Below are positions 10,964-21,925 of a DNA stretch of 64,000 nt, in pieces; the stretch's first letter is position 1; each line of letters opens with the position of its first letter. The translations under genes and the position numbers were made by a program. The notes under the pieces were generated by a model. It did not search any database. It saw only the letters and a list, made by a program, of their open reading frames with translations, and had not been told where the DNA came from. The stretch spans positions 188,509,838-188,573,837 of the forward strand of contig OU015492.1 in NCBI GenBank assembly GCA_907164885.2. Reading direction: 5' to 3'. Source of the stretch: Dolomedes plantarius. Lineage: Eukaryota > Arthropoda > Arachnida > Araneae > Dolomedidae.

Positions 10964-11550
10964 ATGTGCTTTAAAAAGGTCTTGTTTACCAACATTCTGA
11001 AGACGACACTGGTTTAACCGCATTGTTAAATTAATTTTTTTGATTAAATATTTATTTTAGAGCAACTATTATATTTGATAAAATATTAACTAATTATATT
11101 CATAACTTCATCTCAGATATAAAACCAAAATCCTGTATATGTAAAATCAAATCCTTTTAATTTGTTTTCTGGCAAGTGCTTAGCAAAGGTCATTCGCCCA
11201 CACAAATAACTTACAAGATGAAAACTTAAGTCTAAAAACTTAGAAATGTATTTTAATGTACTAAGAAATAAATTATAACGCTATGGGAGAACAAGGCTAA
11301 CTAATAAATAAATAATAAAAAAGGCTAAACTTAGAAACAAAATTCGAATAGTAAACTAACGAATATTTACAATTCGAAATTGGAGCTTTAAATAAATGTT
11401 AGATAACCGAAATGAAAGTTACACTTTTATTTTAGTGGCAGTTGTTAAATACTCAGAGTTTTGTATTTGTGCCTGTAGAGGACATCGTATGTTAGGCCCA
11501 AAGCAAACAGGGAAGACATGGCGCGGACGTCTGGCGTGGACGTCGGTGAC
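10964..11550. other. AT-rich intergenic DNA
   Basis: No gene or repeat recognised. GC content rises from about 11480 as the next element begins. Confidence 0.55.
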
Positions 11551-11781
11551 TTAAGGTGCACTCACACTACGCTGACGTGTCATGTTGACAAGACAGCTGA
11601 CGTGTCGTGTTGACACGTCAGCTGACGTGTTACGAAAAAAATTAAACCACTATTTTAAAAAGGAGTGTGCATTCTACGCTGTCATGTCGTGACGCGGGAA
11701 AACACGCTCTGGCGTGGAACTGACGCGTCAGCTCCAAATATGAATTCCCAGATCTCGTGAGCAGGCGTCAGGCCGTCAGAT

Positions 11782-11970
11782 ATGAATACGGAAGAAGAGC
11801 CCATGGAGCATGTGAAGAAATACCCTATTTTATTTGACCATTTCAACAAAGATTGCAGAAATAAATATGCACACAATGGAGCATGGGAAGAGATTGGAAG
11901 AATCCTGGAAATAGCTGGCAATATTTACATTTATTTACTAATTTATTGCAAACTTAGGCCGTCTGATTGA
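11782..11970 (+). pseudogene. MADF DNA-binding domain fragment
   Basis: A 62-codon frame opens MNTEEEPMEHVKKYPILF and continues FDHFNKDCRNKYAHNGAWEE. This matches the first half of a MADF domain: hydrophobic V-K-Y-P-L/I-L-F, an N-K/R-Y segment and the A-W-E-E-I helix. MADF domains are Myb-like DNA-binding modules. After about 47 residues the similarity stops at EIAG and the tail is low complexity, so the rest of the domain was lost or lies past an intron. It sits inside inverted repeats, so it is most likely the accessory gene of a Harbinger-type transposon and not a host gene. Confidence 0.65.
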
Positions 11971-12049
11971 TTTAAGCAATATTCCAAACACATTAAAAAC
12001 ACGTTTATAAAATCAGCGTTTTCTTAACATTGTCATAGCATAACATTTG

Positions 12050-12460
12050 GTTTCTTTAATAACTGGCGGTAAAGTTGGTTTCCTATCTTGTAAAATGTAA
12101 ACACAGAGGAAGGCTGTTATTTAACAATATAAACAGGTGTTCGTCCCCTCGGTTTGTTTTCGATTTTCGTCTTTTAGGTAGCAAAACTAATTTATATGTG
12201 CTTATATTATTTACATTTATAAATATAGTATTTTATTTAAATTTTTCATAACAAAAAATTTGTTTTTTTTTTATGAATTAGCGGCAACAGTTGGCTACTG
12301 ACCTTGTCAAATGTACACAAATGGAGTGTGCAACAATACAATATAAACAGGTGTTCGCCCCCTCTTGTTTTTAAACTTCCATCTTTTAAATATCAAAAAT
12401 AATTTATATGAGCTTATTGTATGTGTATTTATAAATTTATATATATATTTTGATTGATAA
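12050..12460. repeat. Diverged two-copy tandem repeat (~210 bp units)
   Basis: Two neighbouring blocks share the order of a GGC(G/A)A(A/C)AGTTGG motif, ACA(C/A)A..GGA, ATATAAACAGGTGTTCG and a CCCCTC block, then a TTTATATG(T/A)GCTTAT motif. Starts are near 12060 and 12285. They are diverged and lie inside the Harbinger-type element. Confidence 0.6.
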
Positions 12461-12574
12461 TTACTTTCAATTAAATATTATAGACAGACGATGGTCTTCG
12501 AACAAAAATTACCTACTTAGTATTTGAATTATTTGAATTATTTTGAAACATCTGGTACAATCTGTCTCCGGCAA

Positions 12575-12682
12575 TCTGTCACTTGTGGCATCCATGACAA
12601 GGCGGGTTGAAGCTGTGTTGCGCGCCAAAGGTGGGCCAACTCGTTATTGACAGGTGGTCATAATGTTTTGGCTCTTGAGTGT
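12575..12682. mobile_element. Tc1/mariner terminal fragment
   Basis: The segment ends CATAATGTTTTGGCTCTTGAG then TGTA. Read on the minus strand it begins CACTCAAGAGCCAAAACATT and continues ATGACCACCTGTC and CAACTCGTTATTGAC-type sequence inverted. These are conserved termini of a mariner family I recognise from arthropods. Only one end is seen, next to a TA. It is embedded in the Harbinger-type element. Confidence 0.5.
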
Positions 12683-13266
12683 ATATAATCACAAGTTTCC
12701 GGTTGAGTTTCTATGGGTTTCAGAAACACTCTCCATCATCCTGCTAATTTGCAAAATGCATTTTCTACTGTGCGTCGTGCTCTTGAATACCTGTAGCTAT
12801 AAATTTTTTCTTCGTCGCTCTTTATTGAATTCTTGCTATACAAAATGCATCAAGTATGTTTTTAATGTGAAAGTCTCATCATCGATAATAAATCGATCGG
12901 CCACTATTTATAGGGTGCAGCCATATTATTTATAGGGTCCACCCGCAACAATATGCACCTTGTGGGTACCAAACAACAATGGTCGTGAATTCTTTACGAC
13001 ACGTCAGCGTAGTGTGCACACACTGACTGACGCTGACGTTTTCCCACGTCAGCTGACGTTGCGGTCAGCGCGTGTCAACACGTCACGTCAGCGTAGTCTG
13101 AATGCAGCTTCAACGCTCTCTTAAGTTACTTTTATGTAAAGAAACTACGCAAATCGCACTGAGTTGGCGTGGCACGGGAGTGACCTCTGAAGGTCCATTC
13201 CACGTCTCTTTCTATAGTCTGGAGTGGTTCTGCGAAGCGAACACTTTCAAGTGGCATTCTCTTGAT

Positions 13267-13896
13267 CACGGGTTCTCAACCTTCCATTTTCTGTTCCCCC
13301 CTTTGAACAATGATGTGAGGTTACGCCTCCCTCCCCACCACCACCACCACCATATGTGGTCATTTCAAGTAATGCAATCGGAATTTGAAAATGAAGCTGG
13401 TTATTCAATGAAAATATAGAATAGATAATTTCATACACAAAATTTAATATTACTGCACATATCTTAATTTGGACCACATTATTATTAGAACATATGGAAT
13501 CAAAGAATTAAATACAGATCAAATATATTCGAGGTAATCAAGGATTTAGGTGAGGTTGGTATGTAATAGCAGTCACTTTCACAGCATTAATGAGAGGTCT
13601 GGCAATGTTTGTCCTTGACAAGTTTTGGAAAATTAGGTTGTAACTGTGACAAAACACACCTCGGGTCATTTTCAACGTCCAGACGTACGACAATTATCGT
13701 GTTTTTACAATTACGACAATTATCGTGTTCGTGTTCGTATGTCGAAAATACGTTACGGTTACATTGTGACCGCAAAATTGAGTACGGAAAATTTCATTTA
13801 GTATTACTTTTTATTTTACTTTTTTAACACACGCCTCACTTGAAATTCTTCTACACACCCCAGGGGGGGGCGTGCCTCCCAGGTTGAGAACCGCTA
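13267..13896. mobile_element. hAT MITE (~630 bp) with 8-bp target duplication
   Basis: Termini CACGGGTTCTCAACC and, inverted, TAGCGGTTCTCAACC fit the hAT end consensus CAGNGGTTCTCAACC. They are flanked by CTCTTGAT (13259-13266) and CTCTAGAT (13897-13904), an 8-bp target duplication with one mismatch. Subterminal CCCC/GGGG-rich blocks are also typical. No transposase coding is present. A run of CAC codons inside is simple sequence. Confidence 0.85.
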
Positions 13897-13916
13897 CTCT
13901 AGATTATCAAAATGTA

Positions 13917-14510
13917 TTATGATTTTGAGTTCAACGTGCAGTTTTGTGAAATCATTGATAAATTTCCTGAAACATTCGTAAAGGACTTAATCGTGTCTCC
14001 TGCAACACCTTTGGATTGAAATCCAATGTCATTGGTATCATTTATAAAAAGGGAATCGTACCTTTTATCTGCTATTCTTCTAGAATTTGGGGTAATGCTT
14101 TGAAAAAAAAAGATCAACTGCCGTAGTTTACACAGAATTCAAAGAAGAATTTTACTCAGAATTATACGTGACTACAGAACTGTAATTTACGAACTTGCTT
14201 TGTAATAGCGGAGATTCCCCCAATTGACCTTTTCGTCCTGAAAAACATAGATTTCAAAGATAATGTTGTAAATATTACCCATGCTTCCAAAATGTTTATT
14301 TCGAATCTTCCACATCCTGCTGAACGTGTTCCTGTCGAAATTATCGGATATGATAACAATGTTCTTAGTAATTTTCCTGTAGTGTGTTTTATTGATGACA
14401 GTAAACTCAACCATCGTGTTGGACTTGCCTTTGTTGCGTTTCAAAAAACAATCACGGAGGTTATTCGTTTAGAATGTCCAAAACCGAGTAAGAGGTAGGA
14501 TGCTTGAACC
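13917..14510 (+). pseudogene. LINE ORF2 remnant: RT thumb and start of RNase H
   Basis: Joining frames conceptually gives a YSSRIWGNALKKK-like segment near 14080, a QRRILL-type region, then VIAEIPPIDLFVLKN (about 14202-14250). After this comes VVCFIDDSKLNHRVGLAFVAF (about 14375-14440). This order (Y-x(2)-x-I/P-W-G, IPPIDL, then F-T-D-G-S-K with GxA) is typical of the RT C-terminus passing into RNase H in Jockey/I/R1-type LINEs. The RNase H motif reads FIDDSK here. There is at least one stop and one frameshift. It is a dead fragment. Confidence 0.75.
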
Positions 14511-15450
14511 AATAAGGCGAATATGCGTGGCAGATATGTAGCCTCAAGTGTAACTATTACTTCAGATCTGTTCATATATTCCAGGCAATAAACAAGTTCT
14601 GGGAAAAGAAATGTCTTATTTTCATTTGGGCCATCCTTATAATGCCATTTTCTGCAATTTCATCATTCCCAAGAAAGAACAAATTTCTTCAAAGGTAAAT
14701 TAGAGTAGATATTTTCGAGAAATATATTGTTCAATATATTTTGTTCGGCATCATATCCTAAAAGATAGTTTAATGATGGGTATTATATTAACAACTTATT
14801 ACAAGATTGCCTAATATTTTCTTATATTTTCCACACATTACTTGATGATATCGAAGACGTTCAGTTCTTGTAGAGTTATAGTGCTATTTAATTAATATTT
14901 TCAAGTTAATTTTAAAAATAAATGCTTGAATAATATAATTATATGAATACTTTGAAATTGTCAGAGGCAACTAAGGAGATTGGATAGATTTCTATTTTTT
15001 AATTAACTTTCATCTTCCCACCATTTGTTAAAAACTTTATTCAAGTTGTGTACTCATTTTAGTTAAATGTATCTTTCAACCTAGACTATCTTCTAGCCAC
15101 TATGCAATGGAGATTTCGTATGTACAAAGTCAATAAAAAAGCTTTTAAATATAACAAATAAACAATTACTATCTTGAGATATCTTTATCATAGAAGCATA
15201 GAAGCTTATCAACTTCCCAGAGCCCTTTTAAAGCACAAACCATCTATGTCAACATTTAGGATTGGAATTTCTTAGCTCCAGGGTTCATACTCAAACCCTG
15301 GTGAGTCCTTTGTTTAAAATACGAATGCCGATTGTTAGCGATTAATTTATTGTTCAAAATACTACAGATTAAGTACAAAGCACACCTAAATGCTTTAGAA
15401 ATCAAGATTAATTAAAGAACTTAACGAAACACTTTAATTATTTTTTATTC
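14511..15450. other. AT-rich intergenic DNA
   Basis: No gene or element recognised. A small inverted repeat CCAGGGTT...AACCCTGG lies near 15280-15302. Confidence 0.55.
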
Positions 15451-15768
15451 ATGCTCTGCAATACACACTTTGATCTTTTATTGTATCGTGTATCTCTACA
15501 TGTTAAAAGTAATAAAATTCGAGGAATGGAGAATTTTTCTTATAATGACCTATATAAATATTGTGATAACTTAAGATTCCGGGTAGCTAAAAATGTTCAG
15601 AGTCAGTCTACTACATTAAAATACAATTTTATTAAATTTAAGTCGGAAACTTTTTACACTATTTACAAATGTGTTGATCTACCTCTAGACATAGAGGGAA
15701 CTGGCCTTCGTAATAGCCAAATAATTTCGATGAGAAGATGTCGGAAAGTACATTCACAACTGAACTAG
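15451..15768 (+). CDS. Unrecognised 105-codon ORF
   Basis: Open frame starting MLCNTHFDLLLYRVSL and continuing MENFSYNDLYKYCDNLRFRV, ending KVHSQLN. It is basic, with no signal peptide, zinc motif or domain I can name. It stops right before the palindrome-repeat segment, so it may be a remnant of a retroelement gene whose non-coding end lies downstream, or chance. I assign no function. Confidence 0.25.
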   Translation: MLCNTHFDLLLYRVSLHVKSNKIRGMENFSYNDLYKYCDNLRFRVAKNVQSQSTTLKYNFIKFKSETFYTIYKCVDLPLDIEGTGLRNSQIISMRRCRKVHSQLN

Positions 15769-15779
15769 AAGGTCGGTAC

Positions 15780-16460
15780 ACAGCCTCTAGAGCATACAGC
15801 TCTGAAAATAGAGTAAATTCGTAAGGAAAGTTATAGCTAACGAGAAGCTGATAGAGCGGGCTGCTCTGAAATATGAAGATAACTTCATGATGAAGTAACG
15901 TGCTAACAGAAGCCTGTAGAGCAGGATGCTCTGAGATAGCTATACTTCAGGGTGAAGTATTATATGACGAGAAGCTTAGAGCGAGCTGCTCTGAAAAATA
16001 AAGTTCAGGATGAAGACGGTCACTCCAGGACCTCTGAGATGAAAGGTGCTCTCTAGATGAGAGTCTCGACCAAGTCTGCTCTAAAAACTGGATTTCTTCC
16101 TCCGGCGTTGGCACTCGTGCTTCCGGTCACGTGACTGTAAATTTTTAGGTTGGCTGGCCCAATTTGTGATGTCATGTTCGTTGGCTGTGATTCGCTTGAC
16201 GACGAAGTCATGTGGTCTGATCTTATAAATCAGCTGATCTGAAAATCCTTAGTTGACGTCGAAATATTCATTAGTTTACGTCCTCCCAGGGGCGGCGGCT
16301 AGGAGCAACACTATTATCTGCTTCCAGACACCTTGACGCTGATCTATAGAACTGTTCGCAGGTCACCTGCTGTGGGAGGTCCGGCTGTCTGGGTGATTTA
16401 TTCGGAAAGGTCGGAACGGATTCTTACAATATGTATCCGATACTGGTATCCCGCTACTTT
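15780..16460. repeat. GC-richer segment with phased AGAGC/GCTCT palindromes
   Basis: Four inverted-repeat words of the form AGAGC-N6-GCTCT lie near 15789, 15853, 15918 and 15978, about 62-66 bases apart. They sit in units with a GAGAAGC block and TTCA..ATGAAGT stretches. The downstream part has a TATA-like CTTATAAATC near 16225 and is much richer in GC than its flanks. It could be the U3/R region of an LTR element, but I see no primer-binding site or matching second LTR. Confidence 0.55.
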
Positions 16461-16547
16461 AAAAAGAACTAAGCAGAAAGCATTACGTCCATGAGATATA
16501 GAAAAATATAAAATATTGAAATTCTTGGACGACAGAAAATCATGAAT

Positions 16548-16556
16548 TATTATATA

Positions 16557-16623
<67 letters not shown>
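16548..16623. repeat. (TA)n microsatellite (~75 bp) then (TGTTAGTG)n
   Basis: An almost pure TA run followed by three TGTTAGTGTG-like units. A 60-codon frame across it would be meaningless. Confidence 0.95.
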
Positions 16624-16626
<3 letters not shown>

Positions 16627-17361
16627 AGTGTGTGTTAGTGTGTGTTAGTGTGTGTATGCGTTTAAGAGGATTAATAAGAGTTTATAGTGTCCAAAATTTA
16701 AAATTATCCTCGGTATTTATGGTTAAATCAACTAAGTCTCTTTGAGACATTAAAAAGGATCAAAATGTTTTCGGACTTTAAATTCAGAATATGTCCAATA
16801 TTCTAAGCAAAATAATATAAGATTAACCACACTCTGTAACTATTTAATGTGACTGCAGTATAATAATATAATGATTGCATATGAATATTCATCCACAGGG
16901 ACCCAGATTCATAAATTTTGAACAGCGACCAATGTTTAATGCTCATAAATACCCTGTTAGCCACAGAGCTTGTTTAAAATAGTATAACATAGTTTATTGT
17001 AAACTTATAAAGCAAGCTATTTGCAGTTCAAATTCTGAAACATAGTTTTCGATCATTCTCATCTATTTTGATGATATAAATTATATAATCATACATTTAT
17101 TGAATCTTTGTTTAATTACCAAAAATGATGCTAATCAAAAACCTTATATAACATTAATTTTCTCTTATTAATTTCCTTTTTAATTTTGATATTTTACATG
17201 ATGTTTGGATGACATATTTCATGTCTATATTGCTGTTAAATCTTGTAATGTGAATAGAGCAAGATAAAAATAATTTGTTTTTCGAATTTATGCATTGAAT
17301 TTTGCTTCATTCAATAAACAATAATAAGTTATGCCATGAAAATAACTTAACATATATACGA

Positions 17362-18181
17362 CTAGCTGAATACCCGTGCTTCGCTACGGAGTACATTCAA
17401 ATTAAATACAATGGTCAATGTATGTAATTAATGCCAAAAAAACAAAATCAAAATATATTTATAATAAATACAACGATCAATGTATACAATTAATACCCCC
17501 CAAAAATCAAAAATATATATATATATATATATATAAAAATCGTAACGGATATTTTTCTAGACAAAATAATGTAGAACCAAATATTCAAATTAAATATAAC
17601 GGTCAATGTATGCAAATAATTTGTATGTTTAATATCCATAAAGGATACTAATTTGAATTAACCTCTTTAAAAACTTCCATCTCAATTAGTCTAGTGGTTG
17701 AATTTTATTTTTAACCATATTTTAATAATTTTTTTGTCAATTTATTTCGTTGTTAGGCACGTGATGCAAATTTAAAGTATCACAAAAAGAAAAGAAACCT
17801 TGTGATCAGCATTTAATAAATTAAATTCTAAAAATTAATTTTTAAAAAATTAACCAAAAATCAGAGAATGAATGTAAAGATTCGAAAAAAGATTTCAATT
17901 TAAAGGTATTTTTATGATCTTTTTCGTGATACAAATTTTATAACCCTCAGATTATAATTTTAAATGCAAAGTTAAAAAAAGTTACAAAATCAGCTTAAAA
18001 ATTCAATTTAAAAAAATCCAACAAGAATTTTTCAAAACTCTTTATTAGTGCACACCTACTCTATAAGAAGAATCAACATGTAAAATTTCAGCCCTTAGGT
18101 CCAGCGGTTTAGTCTGTGCGTTATCTGTCAGTCTGTCAGTAAGTCAGTCTGTCAGTCGCGGAACTGCTTTGTATGTATAGA
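17362..18181 (-). mobile_element. Non-autonomous Helitron, copy 1 (820 bp)
   Basis: On the minus strand the element begins TCTATACATACAAAGCAG and ends TATTCAGCTAG. It is inserted between A and T, as Helitrons are. A hairpin precedes the 3' end: CCGT-A-GC-GAA-GC-ACGG. The 3' terminus is CTAG, fitting CTRR. The subterminal part has GACTGACAGACTGAC repeats and a conserved ACCGCTGGACC block shared with the other three copies. No Rep/helicase gene is present. Confidence 0.85.
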
Positions 18182-18815
18182 TTGGTAAAATTAATTACTT
18201 AAAACAAGGAACAAGAGAGTACAATGCATATTTATTCACCAACACTGTAGCAAATATTTCATTTATTAAGAACACATAAATTTATTTATGGGAGTTCTTT
18301 GTTCGAATTCTAATACAGTTCGCACTGAATATCCACAGTTTCTCTAACTGAAATTAAAAATGCATCTTACACATTCATAGAAAAATTGTTTCAATAAATG
18401 AATGACCTCGACTAAGCTATTTTGACAAAACATATTGCGAATATTCCTACAGAACATACAATCAAATAAAATATGATGCGCTTTCACCATAACATGATGG
18501 CATTGTAGCATATATCGTTATCCTCTGAGTCTCACAAATAGGTCGTCTTTACCGAGAATTTCACGCATAAACACATCAGTGACGCCAAATATGAAATTCA
18601 CAAAAGTGACGCCTTTTACCCGCGAGGAAATTATTCGAGACATTGATATCGTCTTCCCGACGAATGCCATCATCATGAATAAAATATTCATGCCTGGAGA
18701 CTAGTAATACTTCAAAGCATTAATCTAATTGTTACGTATTTGGAGTGACGCAGGGCTAACTGAAAGTAGCTGCGAATTTTAATCCATCTAGGTATTTAAT
18801 GAGATTTCTGTCAAA
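18182..18815. other. AT-rich intergenic DNA
   Basis: Nothing recognised apart from a slightly CpG-richer patch near 18580-18670. Confidence 0.55.
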
Positions 18816-20323
18816 AAATGTTTTCTCTGCAAGTTTGTTGAAATTAATCCTTGTTTTAATGTTTAGTTAAATATTGCCTTGTTTTAATACTCCTGTATAA
18901 CGCATTTGTACAGGATAAGTTAATTTTCAATTTATAATAAAAACACATCTTCTAACTTTTATGTATATAACAAAGAAATATGACCATATGTACGATCTTG
19001 AAATTTATGAAAATAAAATATTTTACGTATAAATAAAATAATTTTAAACAGAAATTTTTAATAAAATATTTAAGTTTCGCAAAAAGGGAAATTAAAGATG
19101 TCATATTTTCTCAGAATATTTTACTTTTTGCCTTTATATTATAGTTTTTGGGCATTTTCAATGTCGTATGGGACATAATATAAATACTGACATACCTGAA
19201 ATTTGAACAGCTCAAAATTTATAATAAGTAGAACATCTAATAATTTTTAAAATATTTTCTCTGCAATTTTGTTAAAAGTTATCCTCGATTTAATACGCAT
19301 ATATAATGCTTTCTTAAAAAAAATTAATTAAATTTAAATTAATAGGAAAAAACAAATTTTCTTTCTTTGCAGTATAAAAAAGAAACATTTAAAAAATATA
19401 ATTTGCAAACTTGTTATAATGTTTTTTGAAATCATTTAAAATTCATTTGGTAGTAATTAATGATAAAATTGCCTTTTTTCTTTTCTACGAAGAAACTTTT
19501 TGCACCGATGTGTTTTTCGATGTATTGTATGTATTCCAAATTTATAATATTCCATTTAATATAAACAAAAACTGAATGCAAGAACTTGAATTTTGTAAAA
19601 ATAAAAATATATATACATAACGTTCGAAAAAGGGAAATTAAGATGTCGGATTACCTCAAAATATTTTCCTTTTAACCTTTATATTAAAGTTTTTAAACAT
19701 TTTCAATGTCATATGGGACATAATATAAAAACTGACACACTTAGAATTCTAACAGCTTAAAATTTATAATACGAATAAATTCTAATATTTTTTAAATGAT
19801 TTCTCTGCAATCTTGTTAAAATTTACCCTTGTTTTAATACTCATGTATAATGCAGACAAGTTTCTTACAAGATTAATTAAATTTAATAAGAAAAGAACTC
19901 AATTTCTTCCTTTGCAATATAAAAAAGAAATATTTAAAAAATAAAATTTGTAAACTTGTTATAATGTTATTTTAAATCATAGAAATTTCATTTTGGTAGT
20001 AATTAATGATAAAATTGCCTTTTTTTTGTTTTCTAATAAGAAACATTTTGCACTGAAGTATTTTTCGATGCATTGTATGTATTCCAAATTTATAATATTC
20101 CATTTAATATAAACAAAAACTGAATGCAAGATCTTGAATTTTATGAAAATAAAATAATACAACTTTGGAAAAAGGGAAATTAATGATGTCAGATTGTCTT
20201 AGAATACAGGAAGTCCGGGGTAAAGGTATCCAAAAGCATTAGAATTTAAAAAAATATATTTAAATTGAAAGAACTCCCCACCAAGTTATAATATTAATCA
20301 TAGACTTCGATCATAGTATCGGA

Positions 20324-20465
20324 GATTTCGATGTGTACACCTTTAGTACCACAACAAACGTCTAAATGGTAATCCAGTTCTCTCCAAGTGTTTTGTAGCA
20401 TATCAGGAGTTATTACACGAATTGCTTGAACGATACGCTTCTTCAACTCATCCACAGTTCAATTT
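20324..20465 (-). pseudogene. Mariner transposase C-terminal fragment (left arm)
   Basis: Reads DELKKRIVQAIRVITPDM then LQNTWRELDYHLDV and a T-K-G-V/A-H-I/V-E-I stretch on the minus strand. This is the C-terminal tail of mariner-type transposases. It lacks the catalytic DDE/D region and so is inactive. The stop codon lies towards the left inverted repeat, at the normal distance from a transposon end. Confidence 0.75.
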
Positions 20466-20523
20466 TTTGTTTATACTCAACGAATTTAATGAATCCCCAA
20501 GCAAAATAGTCTACTAACGTTTG

Positions 20524-20633
20524 ATTTGCTACGAAACACTTGGATAGAACGGTATTACCATTTAGACGTTAGCCGTGCTACAAAAGGTGCACACGTCGAA
20601 ATCTATGATACTATGATAGAAATCTATGATTGA
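20524..20633 (+). pseudogene. Mariner transposase C-terminal fragment (right arm)
   Basis: Reads LRNTWIERYYHLDV then a T-K-G-A-H-V-E-I stretch and stops at TGA. It is the inverted partner of the left-arm fragment, with several substitutions, so the two arms have diverged since the fold-back form arose. Confidence 0.75.
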
Positions 20634-20724
20634 TATTAAAACATGTTTGGTGACATGTTCTTTCTATTTAAATAATTTTTTAAAAATTCTAATGGGTAGT
20701 TCCGTAAACATAAGCCATGACTTT

Positions 20725-20891
20725 GGTTTGGAGCGCTACGGTCCGCTTTTGGCTACACGAGGTCTAATTAGACCGGGACCTAGAGTTTAAAGCCGATTCC
20801 GGAAGGCTACAAACTTTCATGCCAACAGTAGGACTCGAACCCATAGGATCTGAACCGAATGCCAGCAGCCTAGTCATTCGGCCATCACCTG
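20725..20891 (-). mobile_element. SINE family B, copy 1 (tRNA-derived, 167 bp)
   Basis: Flanked by an exact 11-bp target duplication GCCATGACTTT (20714-20724 and 20892-20902). On the minus strand it starts CAGGTGATGGCCGAATGACT (A-box region), then has GGGTTCGAGTCCTAC (B box) and ends GCGCTCCAAACC without a long poly(A). The head resembles a Leu/Ser-type tRNA. It is inserted in the right arm of the fold-back mariner, so it is younger. Confidence 0.85.
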
Positions 20892-21060
20892 GCCATGACT
20901 TTTGGATACCTTTAGACCGGGCACCTTGTATTTTGCTTTTTACCTTTATATTATAGTTATTAAACAGTTTTAATGTCATGTGGGACATAATATAAAAAAT
21001 GACATACTTGGAATTCACACGACTTAAAATTTATAAGTAAAACATCTAATATTTTTTAAA

Positions 21061-21711
21061 TACACTAATATTTTAATTGCATAGTGACTTTTAATGCAAG
21101 TATTTTTTTTAAAAATATTATCGGGATCTTACTAAAATTCCCAACACACGAATGCAGACAGATCATTTACTAACATTTCCAACTAAAAGTATCCAACATA
21201 TTTGCGTCGATACTTTCTACAGATATGTTTCAATATTTTTATGTTAGAAAAATGTATTTGTTATATATTTTCTATTATTAACAATATAAAAAGAAGTTTC
21301 CTAACTAACACTTTCTAGAAACATACTCATATATTAGCCCAAAATTGTAATTATCTAAACGCTAATTGTTTTCCCGCTATTTAATTTTTTTGTTTTCAGA
21401 ATAATGTATCTAATTTTCAAAGCAATCATATTGTTTCTGTTAATTATATTTAAATATTAATACATTACAAATAAAAGTACACTTTTCGAGTGATTTTCGG
21501 GAAACTGCATAAGCGAATGTGTATTAACTACATCATTAGATCGCTTCAAAATAGGCATGAGTTAAAAATATCATCCTTCTGTTTCAGCATCAGATAAGTA
21601 ACTTACAGTTTTTCAGTAATTCAATAGAGAATAAACGGCTTGAATATTGATTTACTTCAAATTATATTTTTAACAGGGCATTTTGCCTAAAATTTCATCT
21701 GAGATGAAAGT
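21061..21711. other. AT-rich intergenic DNA
   Basis: No gene or element recognised. Confidence 0.55.
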
Positions 21712-21925
21712 ATTTTTTTTTCCAGTTGGGCAATAACTTGTCTTGACAACATTCCCCTAAATACACCACTATTTTCGTTGGCTTAAATTAGGAAAGTGCC
21801 ATATAGGTGACTAAACATCGCTCCCATTGACAGGACATCAAAAAAAGTCTAATCCTTAGTCGGGATTCAAACCTCAGCCAATACTTCGGACATTCATAAC
21901 GCTGACCAGTATACGATTTAGACAA
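21712..21925 (-). mobile_element. SINE-like element (tRNA-derived), family C
   Basis: On the minus strand an A-box-like ACTGGTCAGCGTTATGAATG is followed by a B box GAGGTTTGAATCCCG about 45 bases on. The segment ends in an A-run (plus-strand T9 near 21712-21720). Spacing and order fit a Pol III promoter of a tRNA-derived SINE. I did not find a clear target duplication. Confidence 0.6.

Larger units (their letters stand above)
11551..13110. mobile_element. PIF/Harbinger-type element, internally deleted
   Basis: The ends are long inverted repeats. Left TTAAGGTGCACTCACACTACG (11551 on) pairs with the inverted right end TTGAAGCTGCATTCAGACTACG, and both continue CTGACGTG. The termini are packed with CACGTCAGCTGACGTG-type palindromes: an 18-bp perfect one at 11613-11630 and a 14-bp one near 13050. 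The interior encodes the start of a MADF protein, and MADF/Myb-type accessory proteins are known from PIF/Harbinger elements. No DDE transposase is visible, so this copy is non-autonomous. The exact target duplication is unclear. Confidence 0.65.
20207..20928. mobile_element. Fold-back mariner made of two inverted transposase 3' ends
   Basis: Flanked by TA, with ends CAGGAAGTCCGGGGTAAAGG and, inverted, CAAGGTGCCCGGTCTAAAGG, both then reading TATCCAAAAG. The left half holds the last codons of a transposase on the minus strand. The right half holds the same C-terminus on the plus strand. The element is thus an inverted duplication of one transposon end with the body removed. The repeat unit it interrupts continues cleanly on both sides, which confirms the borders. 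A SINE lies inside its right arm. Confidence 0.8.
18816..21060. repeat. Tandem array of ~545-bp units (about 3.5 copies), interrupted
   Basis: The anchor AAAAAGGGAAATTA occurs at 19081, 19627 and 20169, 546 and 542 bases apart. The anchor TCTCTGCAA occurs at 18816, 19258 and 19802. Each unit also carries CATATGGGACATAATATAAA and ATAATATTCCATTTAATATA words. Units are AT-rich and perhaps 85-90% alike. The third unit is split by a mariner-like insertion (20207-20928) and resumes after it at TTTTGCTTTTTACC. Confidence 0.85.

Noticed and set aside
13102..13419. Poly-His protein
   Set aside because: The His run is a CAC simple repeat inside a hAT MITE, and the other strand reads poly-Gly over the same bases.
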